Of a DNA stretch of 64,000 nt, positions 38,701 to 64,000 are shown one piece after another. The stretch spans positions 3,678,912-3,742,911 of the forward strand of contig JASFXZ010000014.1 of assembly GCA_032209605.1 (NCBI GenBank), written 5' to 3'. Numbering within the stretch: position 1 is the first letter of the stretch; each line of letters begins with the position of its first letter. Below the pieces are notes generated by a model. That model did not search any database, was not told the origin of the DNA, and was given only the letters and a program-made list of their open reading frames with translations. The stretch comes from Mactromeris polynyma. Its lineage: Eukaryota > Mollusca > Bivalvia > Venerida > Mactridae. Position numbers and translations under genes: made by a program.

Positions 38701-41680
38701 AAAAGATAGAACACTTATTTTACTGACCTCTTTTATGTACATTTAATAACAGGGGGCAATAAATCTAGGTTCGGTTGAATGCGTGTGTTACTATGCGAAA
38801 CGTAATGTCCTTTTCGTTGGAAATACCAACACAATAGTTAAGAACGCAGTCGAATAGCATATTCACACAGTTTTCTAAATATTCATTTTACATATGCATT
38901 CTTTTAAATATTCACAATACAAAAGTGTATATTCACTTATGCTTGATTCATATTCAGGGCGAAACTCACGGAGTCCGAATGGAGTTGTCTTTAATACATT
39001 CCAAACGCATTCCCGTATATCAGAGATATTTGGCGTGTGCCCCTCATTCATGCGCTGTCCAAGCGTTTCTTGATTAAGACGAGCACCTGTCAATAGGTGA
39101 TAATTGGAAATATAGCGTCGCAGGTGTGGTATGAATAATGTTCAATGTTTCATGTTTGATAAATGATGTTGTTATATAATTTAGATTAAAATAATTCGAC
39201 AGACCGTCAATTATTGATAATTCTGTAAATTTCACCTGCTTCAGAACGTCTTTGATAGATGTGATTAAAAATTAGCCTCAAATCAGCCGCCCGGTAACGA
39301 ATGATCATGCATCCGTAATTTTCATGACACCGACCAAACTGTCTTTTAGTCTAAACCATTTTAAAGCGAAAATGTTCATACTAAAATGCAGAAACATGAA
39401 ATCTCAGTTAAAGTTTGATATTCTTTGGTAGATTACTCTATGATGAATTCAATTAAATATTCTTTAAATTCAATAAACAAGCTTACGAAACATTCGTAAA
39501 CGAAAATGGACGATTGTCGTAAATGAAAAAGCTTCACTAAAGATGACCGACCTAATTTACTTTACAAAATCGTATGCGAGAATCATTTCTATACTACATT
39601 TATAAACGAAATCTCGTAGGGTATGAACAGTCGTGAAATTAAAATTCGGTACCAACATTCGTAATATTTGAGATTCATTTTTTTGCAGAAATAAAATCAA
39701 AAGAAGACTGAGCGCTTGAAAAACGAAATCGTACGCACATGCTATTGAATCGTAAATCCGATCGTATATCTTACAATGCAACAAAAATGTCAAAATGATT
39801 AACAAAAATAAGTGGTATTAATTCGGTACTTATGTAAGTCGTGTTCTCTCCTCTCTTATTTTGACCAAAATCTCCTGAAATCGTGCAAAGTGGTGTCATG
39901 GACATAAATCATTAAAGTTCTTTTGATGTAAGACACTCTGACATAACTATACGTATCTTATACCAATAATTTTGCATGAAAATTCGCATGTGCCGCGAAT
40001 TATAAACAGCTTGAAATTTGATCTAAAGATTTAATATTCGTGATATGATAAAATATTTAGCATTCAAATAAACAAAGAAAAAAACGAATATGCGGTTTGG
40101 GTAACAATGGTCTTTAGTTAGAAACAACGTCACGTGATCTACGGAACGTCTGCTTTTAGAAAATATGTTTCTGTTTTAAACACAGCAGAATACTCGCATT
40201 ATAACGTACGTGCATTATTAAATCCAAGAATAGTTCAGTTTCCAACCGATATAGCAAAGGATAAAAAATACAAACAAATATTTCTCACTTCTTAAAAAAG
40301 CGCTTCAGAACGCTGCACTTGAGTTCCAGAAGATAGTTTTAGAAAAAAAAGCGAAAGTGATAAATGCTGTGTTGCGTATCCGATAAGTAATTCAAAGAAA
40401 TAGTCATTATTAAAATCATCACAGTGCGAGATATTTTGTAAAGATCAATATTGAAATAACACAGAAAATATCGCCACTTTCTGTCACATCGACTGTAAAA
40501 TCTGCATCCTCGATGCATACTGAAATATTTAAATAATTTGTCAAAACACAAAAAATACTTTATTTTGGTCATGGTTACAACAGACAGATAACATATATGG
40601 GTAATCAAACAATTCAGTTATAAGAATGCAATGTAAAAACAAAACAGAAATAGTTGATTGTGTTTAGGGGACAGCGATGTTTTTTGATCACTCTAAGCAA
40701 ATGATGTTAAAGATACTCTGATTCCAATGGAAATCGTTACCAGTCGATTTAGAATTTTATGCAGTCATACATTTGAACAGATTGCGATATTAGTCAGCAT
40801 ATATTGCGACACATTTTTGTTGAATTTTATCGCTCGTTTTGACAAATATTGCGATATAACTGCGATTAATTAGAAACCATTTTAGCCTTTACACGTATCA
40901 GGGTTCCTGGGGCAAAAATGCAAATAGTCCATGCATCTCATAATAAATATTTTACTTTTTTTATACTAAATTCATTTCAATAAATTGTCCGGAAATGCTC
41001 AGTGCTAACTGAAGCATTTGTTCTTCAATTTTTATTGAATTGGTTCTGAGGTAGTAAATAAATACAAATAACAACATCTTTATGAATGAATTCCCTGTTT
41101 AAGAAACAACTCACATTTATTACCAGGCCAAAAGAGAACTTGTAAAATCTATTACAAAATTGTTATTTTTAAGAACGGCTGTGTACATAAAATATTTGAC
41201 TGGAATTGTCTTTCGCGACATATTTTTTCCCTTGGTAAATTTGTGTCATTTGTAAAAATATTGAGAATTAAAATTATAAAACACCCAGTACTCAATTCTC
41301 AAAACTGAAAAACAAATAAATCGAATTTTTCAGACGTATATTCTTAAATTATATGTATACCTTTCAGACGCATTCCTTAATTTATACTCTTTACTCGCTA
41401 GTACATTTGCTATAAGCTCTAATCATTTTTTCACTATAATTAATACGCTCTCTTGACACATATATATTCTATGAAATTCAACCTTGTTTTTGTGAATGAT
41501 CTAAATAATGTGATATGTGAATCATAGCCGAAAACTATTTAGGATTCAGGAAGTGAATGATTGAACTCGCACGAAATTTTGACATTCGATTGTTTTTAGG
41601 GCGATATCGTTATTGTTCAGTAAAACAAAGATGGACTTCTCTTACGTCACAAATTTAGCGCCGCCCACATCGACGGGATC
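35769..41680. other. Non-repetitive region upstream of the GATA gene
   Basis: About 5.9 kb with few tandem repeats and no recognisable coding exon. The longest frames (65-89 codons) lack motifs. Scattered CACGTGAT words occur (for example near 36001 and 40130). Its low repeat content, compared with the rest of the window, would suit a regulatory domain for the downstream gene, but that is inference. Confidence 0.35.
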
Positions 41681-41692
41681 GTTGCTGGTATA

Positions 41693-41738
41693 AGATACCC
41701 GGAGATATCGCGAGATATCCCGAGATAGTTCGAGATAA
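41693..41738 (+). promoter_or_regulatory. Five AGATA motifs phased at exactly 10 bp
   Basis: AGATA starts at 41693, 41703, 41713, 41723 and 41733. The last two are full WGATAR sites (AGATAG, AGATAA); the others are AGATAC or AGATAT. A TATAAG word overlaps the first. The cluster lies about 430 bp before the GATA start codon and about 270 bp before the acceptor at 42009. A possible donor (AAG|GTAAAA) at 41812/41813 would make a small alternative first exon. An autoregulatory promoter element is inferred. Confidence 0.45.
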
Positions 41739-42009
41739 TGTCCATACTATATGAGAGTATTAGCCTATCAATTATGAACAGTATGTTATGAAATTATCAC
41801 CTCGAGTACAAGGTAAAATGCAACTTGAGAACGATTATTTCTGATAATTTACCTACACATTTTAATTGTTCTATTTTGGTTTCATCGAATGTATGTACTT
41901 GGGTATTGATAACAATGTACATAGATAGGAATTTAAGCATTTTGCAATTATTTAAAATTACCTTTTAATTGTTCATGCATATGTCACACTTATCTATTTT
42001 TATTTTCAG

Positions 42010-42162
42010 TGCCAAACGCAGAGAGCAATCAACGGGTGAACAATTAATTGCTTTGAATTTGAAACAATTTTCATTTGAAAAGCTAGCATAAATTCGAATA
42101 TTTCGATTCGAATTCGCATTTATTCTTATATGGACATTTTCTAACTCTCTGTATGGAGATTA
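42010..42162 (+). other. Probable 5' UTR part of the first coding exon of the GATA gene
   Basis: A strong acceptor (ATCTATTTTTATTTTCAG) ends at 42009. An in-frame TAA at 42142-42144 precedes the ATG by 21 bases, so translation cannot begin further upstream in this frame. GATA genes commonly have a non-coding first exon; where it lies here is not settled (candidates near 35188 and 41812). Confidence 0.5.
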
Positions 42163-59767
<17,605 letters not shown>

Positions 59768-60125
59768 TGTGGCGGCGTTTGTGGACAACGAAACTTGGAA
59801 GCCTGGAATTTTCATTGTTTCGGATTAAATGATTGTGGTAGTGACACATTACACAAGGTTCCGAGATTGTTGAATTATATTACAATGTATGTGCATTCAT
59901 CCGCTGAAATGTTTCATATATGACACCACATCGTGACGTCAAAGCAAGTGTTTCAGAGTGCTTTGATGCGTACGCTATGTTTACGGTACACACGCTATTT
60001 GTATCACGATCGAAGTCTCGTGTCGAATATATTTTCTTGCGAGACTAGTACTTGTGATTTTTATTTGTGGCACTGGTGACATTTCCGGTGCTATTTTTAG
60101 ACAAAGACCTCTTTGTTTTAGACAA

Positions 60126-60131
60126 AATAAA
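60126..60131 (+). terminator. Polyadenylation signal, proximal, GATA gene
   Basis: AATAAA is followed within 40 bases by TTTTATTTGTGATTCTG and further on by TGTTTATTGTGTTTG, a suitable GU-rich downstream element. Use of this site gives a 3' UTR of about 380 nt. Confidence 0.45.
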
Positions 60132-61008
60132 TGTTTTATTTGTGATTCTGATATATCATTCCTGTTTATTGTGTTTGACATTTGTTTATAACATGTTGCT
60201 TGCATACATTAGACGTTATTGGCAGATCCGTGTGGACGTGTCGTAAAAAATAGTATTTAATTCATTTTAGTTGTTTGACGACAGCACTACTGTTCATTGT
60301 TGTTTTGTTCAACCATGATGGTAGACGATTAAAAAAATGATGTCTTAGTTTGTAAATAATTATTTTCTGAAAGATTAACGATATCATTATATATCGATGC
60401 TGATTTAGAAAAATCTACGTTTGTTTTTTCCACCAATTAGCGTGAATCGGCAAAATCGTGTAAGGGAACACTAATGATAACAATGTGTAAACATGTATTA
60501 ATATGTTTTCGCCATTAAAATATTGTTTATTTTTTATTAAACTCATATTTAAGTCCGTTCAAATGTGTTTTTGTACATGTATAAAGAATGCATATGGAAG
60601 TTACTATAGTAAAATCTTCGCAATGATGTTCCAAAAATAAGATTCGCACCATGTCAGTTCGTACTTAATAATCGTACTGAATGGTTTCGTTCAAATGTAT
60701 GGTCGCAAAACTAGGGTAATTTACATAAATTAGAAATGTCCGTTCTACAAACAACAATGTTATTTGATATTTAGTTGCTCGTTTTCATTTGTTATTCATA
60801 TAATCATCGTACACTTCATCACAGTTGATTAAAGCAAACCAACATACCTCAAGGAATTAAAATGCTCGATTGTATTTAAAAATATATTATGTAGCAACTT
60901 AGTAGACATAGTAAATTTAGAACAAAACGTAGTTATTATCATTATTTTTGTCTAGAATCATTTCATAGTATCAGCCTCCACTCATGCAGCCTGGTTATTC
61001 ATTAATCG

Positions 61009-61103
61009 ACAACTTCAGTCAAACTTGAGTGCGTTTTAACTCGGAACGTATTCGCCATCTTTGTTAGATAATTATATTAATGCGTATATTTGACTGAAGT
61101 TGT
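61009..61103. other. 15-bp perfect inverted repeat with 65-nt loop
   Basis: ACAACTTCAGTCAAA (61009-61023) and its exact inverse (61089-61103) bracket 65 bases. The arms do not extend further. It may be the remains of a small inverted-repeat element, or an RNA hairpin if the distal polyadenylation site is used. Confidence 0.55.
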
Positions 61104-61374
61104 TAACATTTCATAGTCAGGACATTTTGTTATGCATGTATAAGTGTTATATGATATGCGTGTAAATGAACAATTAAAAACAACGAACGTGACTTCTTGA
61201 TTATCATTAGAACTTGACCGACTATTTAACATTGAGTTATGATAATATTTATACTTGATAATTTATGACATACTATAATGCTTGTACGGGACGAAGCCAA
61301 AACTCTTACAAATAATTCACTATGTACATTTGTATCCGGATACTATTGATGTCCAGACACTATTGTTGTCGGCT

Positions 61375-61570
61375 TTCTGTTGTTGTTGTCCGGTTTCTGT
61401 TGTTTTCCGGATACTGCCGTTGTCCGGATACTGTTGTTGTCCGTATACTACCGTTATCCGGATACTATTGTTGTGCGGATACTGATGTTATCCGGATACT
61501 ACCGTTGTCCGGATACTGTTGTTGTCCGGATACTACTCTTGTAAGGATTATGTTGTTTTCCGGATACTAA
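61375..61570. repeat. 17-bp tandem repeat, about 11 imperfect copies
   Basis: The unit is CCGGATACTGTTGTTGT with changes (ACTACCG, GTGCGG, TTATCC). Spacing of CCGGATACT is 17 bp (61407, 61424, 61441 and so on). The SGYCCC-like translations are artefacts. Confidence 0.9.
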
Positions 61571-61793
61571 ATGTATGGCTCAGAATGTTGGGGATATGGT
61601 AAAATTATGTATAAACTTTATGATTTTTGTAAAACTGATTTACGTGTGCTCTAATTACATTAGCAGTTCATAAGTATACCAGTCAACATTCGATATGCGC
61701 ATCCTGTGTATATATTTTGTATAGATAGTATTATTGTTCTATATAGAAAAAATCGTCAAGATTTATCAACATGAAATAATAATTTATATTCGA

Positions 61794-61799
61794 AATAAA
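61794..61799 (+). terminator. Polyadenylation signal, distal candidate
   Basis: AATAAA is followed by TTGTGTTTGATGTATTCATG and TTTTTGTCTTT, a good GU/U-rich downstream context. If used by the GATA gene, the 3' UTR would be about 2 kb. Confidence 0.35.
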
Positions 61800-61851
61800 A
61801 TTGTGTTTGATGTATTCATGTTTTTGTCTTTAACATCTGTGTCTGCATTCC

Positions 61852-61992
61852 GCGTGACAGTCCCCGACACGCAACAGCCCCTACCATGTGACAGCGCCTA
61901 GCACGTGACACCCCTAGCACGTGACACCCCTAGCACGTGACAGCCGCTATTACGTGACAGGCCCTACCACGTGACTTCCCTACCACGTGACA
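61852..61992. repeat. 16-bp tandem repeat carrying CACGTGAC E-boxes
   Basis: The unit is CACGTGACACCCCTAG. Exact CACGTGAC occurs at 61902, 61918, 61934, 61968 and 61984, with degraded forms (CATGTGAC, TACGTGAC, GCGTGAC) between and before them. CACGTG is the core site of USF, MITF/TFE and MYC-type bHLH proteins. Confidence 0.85.
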
Positions 61993-62264
61993 ATATGTGA
62001 ATCAATAGTGAGCCGATATGGACGTAATTGGTACGAAACCAAGACAGTCGTTATACGTAATGGTTTATCAGAGAGTTATATATATCATCAAAGATCATGT
62101 ATTTCCCTCCTTTGACAGACGTGGGCAGTTGGTTAGTTGCGGAAAAACAGGGTAGTACTATTTAGAATCAAAGGGAACGCTGGTTAGGTCAATGAATAAT
62201 TGAATAAGGCATATACGTAACTCACATGTTGACGATGTTTAAACTCAAGCACAATCAACGATGT

Positions 62265-62500
62265 AATCCGCTCGGCTAGCTCAGTGGTTAGAGAACAGGG
62301 CTGTCACTCGGGAGGTCCGGGTTCGATTCCCGTGCTGGACAGGTCTGGTCATTCCGTGTCATTTGGCTTTGGTCATTTGTCCTCCACCTCTGATACCTGA
62401 GAGGGAAGTTGTCAGCTGCTTGCGGAAGGGCAAATCGGTACTGGTTGTTAATTCGAGGAAAACGGATCAGCTGACTGCCGTATATAACTGAATACAAGCA
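62265..62500 (+). mobile_element. tRNA-Asp-derived SINE
   Basis: The A box TAGCTCAGTGG (62277-62287) and B box GGTTCGATTCC (62320-62330) are correctly spaced. The anticodon arm GGGCTGTCACTCGGG carries GTC, as in tRNA-Asp. The acceptor stems do not pair well, so this is not an active tRNA gene. The body (GAGAGGGAAGTTGTCAGCTG, GCTGACTGCCGTATATAACT) resembles the conserved central domain of molluscan SINEs as I remember it. A matching tail word (TGAAAAACGGCGTTAAA) appears separately near 62809. Confidence 0.75.
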
Positions 62501-63084
62501 ATATTAGAACACAGATGATCGGCGCAATCTGAAGGTTAAGATTGGTTGTGCAACATTAACAAATGCCGAGATTGTACGATTGCTGGTCACTCCAAATCCA
62601 AAATGGATTTCGGTTAATTCACCAATTTGGTGAATTTCGGTAAGGTAAAATACCCTTTATCGAAAGGTTAACCAATCCGCGTCAATGTTACAAACGTCGT
62701 TCGGTTGAAGAGAAATTGCCTTGGTGGTTAACTTAAGATTTGATTGGTTTACACAACACTGATATGCAAACAGCAAAACCATGTTAGTACGACTGCGCCG
62801 AAACGGATGAAAAACGGCGTTAAATTCGAATATGAAAAGAGAAAAACACAACCTGCGGTATTGATTTTGATATGTAGGTTTCAACGGTTCAATTGTTATT
62901 GTGTTGGTATGGATACACAGACGGGATGTGTATGAACAAGTTTCGACCTGGCACATCAATAAACGTCCAGGTTCAAGGTCACACACCAGGAGATCTGAAA
63001 TAATGAGCTATGTGTGGACGTGGGAATGTGATAATACATCTATATCACACACAGTTAGAAGACAGCTTGTTTAAAAACACCAGC
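62501..63084. other. Unassigned DNA after the SINE
   Basis: No gene is supported; the frames at 62657-62986 and 62744-62935 overlap on opposite strands without motifs. Near 62610 there is a small palindromic patch (AATTCACCAATTTGGTGAATT). The possible SINE-tail word at about 62809 lies here. Confidence 0.4.
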
Positions 63085-63355
63085 TACATTTTCGTCTGAA
63101 ATAAACACCTGAATGGCACACCTAATCACTGTATATGACTATTGTCATATAACACGGCAAGAACACTGACATACGTCTGAAACAAACACCTGAATGGCTC
63201 ACCTAATCACTGTATATGACTATTGTCATGTAACAGGGCAAGAACACTGACATACGTCTATAAACCACATGAATGGCTCACCTAATCACTGTATATGACT
63301 ATTGTCATGTAACAGGGCTAGAACACTGACATACGTCTATAAACCACATGAGTAC
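63085..63355. repeat. About 80-bp tandem repeat, three copies plus part
   Basis: CCTAATCACTGTATATGACT occurs at 63121, 63202 and 63281 (81 and 79 bp apart), and each copy includes AAGAACACTGACATACGTCT or a close variant. Copies differ by small indels (AAACAAACACC versus AAACCACA). Confidence 0.92.
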
Positions 63356-64000
63356 CGACTACTTACTGCTAGGTTGTGAACAAAGTGTGGCACGTAGCTC
63401 ATATATAAAACAATTTATCATTTGCTTAAAAAAACATGATGTACATGTATATGAATATTGTATGACTAAATTATAAATATAGAATGCAGACGATATTCAT
63501 AGTATGACATCGACATATGCTTGGAGGAGTACATGCAGTCACTTTATATTTGTGACAAATAAATCTAAAATGGCGCTTGATTTTGTGCGCACAAATTTTG
63601 ATAAATATTATTTTTATAATAAGTTGGCTTAATTTAATGCAATTCTAATCAATGGTAAAATGATTAATGAAAATCACAAACTTCAAAAATAAAATTTCGG
63701 GAAGAAGCAGTCAATATCTTGGAATATTTGTGTTGCTAGAATTTCTTTGAAAAATATTGTACGAAATGACAGAGGAAATATTTCTTTTATCATACACCTG
63801 GTGATTGGTATTTCGTGGTAGGCAGGTGGGTGAGATGCTGGAAGGGACCTTAATTTAGGGGTCACTGGAGACATCTGGGGAAATACCAGAGGAGTTTAGT
63901 GTCAATTCCACGGGGTTTTAGAAAGGCCTCGAAAACATGCGATCTTTATCTTGGCAGACACGTTGCTTGCATGCCACATGTTTATTACATAACAAACTTC
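63356..64000. other. Right edge of the window, no gene seen
   Basis: AT-rich to about 63700, then slightly more GC-rich. A 63-codon minus frame (63683-63874) has no recognisable motif. Confidence 0.4.

Larger units (their letters stand above)
59768..61850 (+). other. 3' UTR and downstream flank of the GATA gene
   Basis: AT-rich with no further coding sequence. ATTTA-type words and T-rich tracts are common. The transcript probably ends near 60150 or near 61820, as judged from the two polyadenylation signals. It contains a 15-bp inverted repeat and a 17-bp tandem repeat, listed separately. Confidence 0.5.

Noticed and set aside
41700..41740. Ordinary GAGATA microsatellite
   Set aside because: The spacer bases between motifs differ in each 10-mer while the AGATA core and spacing are kept, so a simple microsatellite does not describe it well. 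Duplication origin cannot be excluded.
62265..62340. Functional tRNA-Asp gene
   Set aside because: A and B boxes are good, but the acceptor stem does not pair and a SINE body follows directly, so it is a SINE head.

Overview
The window is eukaryotic nuclear DNA from an animal, most likely a lophotrochozoan and probably a mollusc. The evidence is GT-AG introns, an AT-rich background, a GATA4/5/6-type transcription factor, tRNA-Asp-headed SINEs, many short TA-flanked inverted-repeat elements (MITEs), and a very large tandem-repeat load of roughly a quarter of the window. The mollusc call is inference; nothing here fixes the species.

Two genes can be rebuilt exon by exon, both on the + strand. 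(1) 18460-21382: a four-exon secreted glycoside hydrolase family 26 beta-mannanase. The spliced protein is 404 aa with a signal peptide and both catalytic glutamates in place. (2) 42163-59767: a six-coding-exon GATA factor of the GATA4/5/6 (GATA456) class. The full splice gives 569 aa with two CX2CX17CX2C zinc fingers and a basic tail. A 37-codon exon in the inter-finger linker is phase 0 on both sides, and skipping it restores the canonical 29-residue spacing exactly. Two clusters of GATA-binding motifs, one just upstream of the first coding exon and one in intron 1, suggest autoregulation.

Layout: 0.2-3.3 kb, 22-bp and 13-bp satellites. 3.3-18 kb, gene-poor DNA with a TCA microsatellite and MITEs. 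18.4-21.4 kb, the mannanase gene with a MITE and a 39-bp minisatellite in its introns. 22-22.5 kb, 63-bp and 35-bp arrays. 25.8-32.9 kb, a 7.1-kb satellite of 46/40-bp units that is open on the minus strand for 2440 codons and is not a credible protein gene. 33.0-33.4 kb, CAA-rich DNA. 34-42 kb, mostly unique DNA with a candidate promoter/first exon at about 35.0 kb. 42-60 kb, the GATA gene with MITEs and three intronic minisatellites, at least two of which appear to have grown out of MITE sequence. 60-64 kb, the 3' flank with short tandem repeats, a run of CACGTGAC motifs and a SINE.

The two genes have no evident functional link: one is a digestive enzyme and the other a developmental regulator. 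The long translations inside repeats are artefacts of repeat units without stops. I saw no rRNA gene, CRISPR array or intact autonomous transposon. Splice sites and motifs were read by eye; family names rest on recognised motifs, not database searches.
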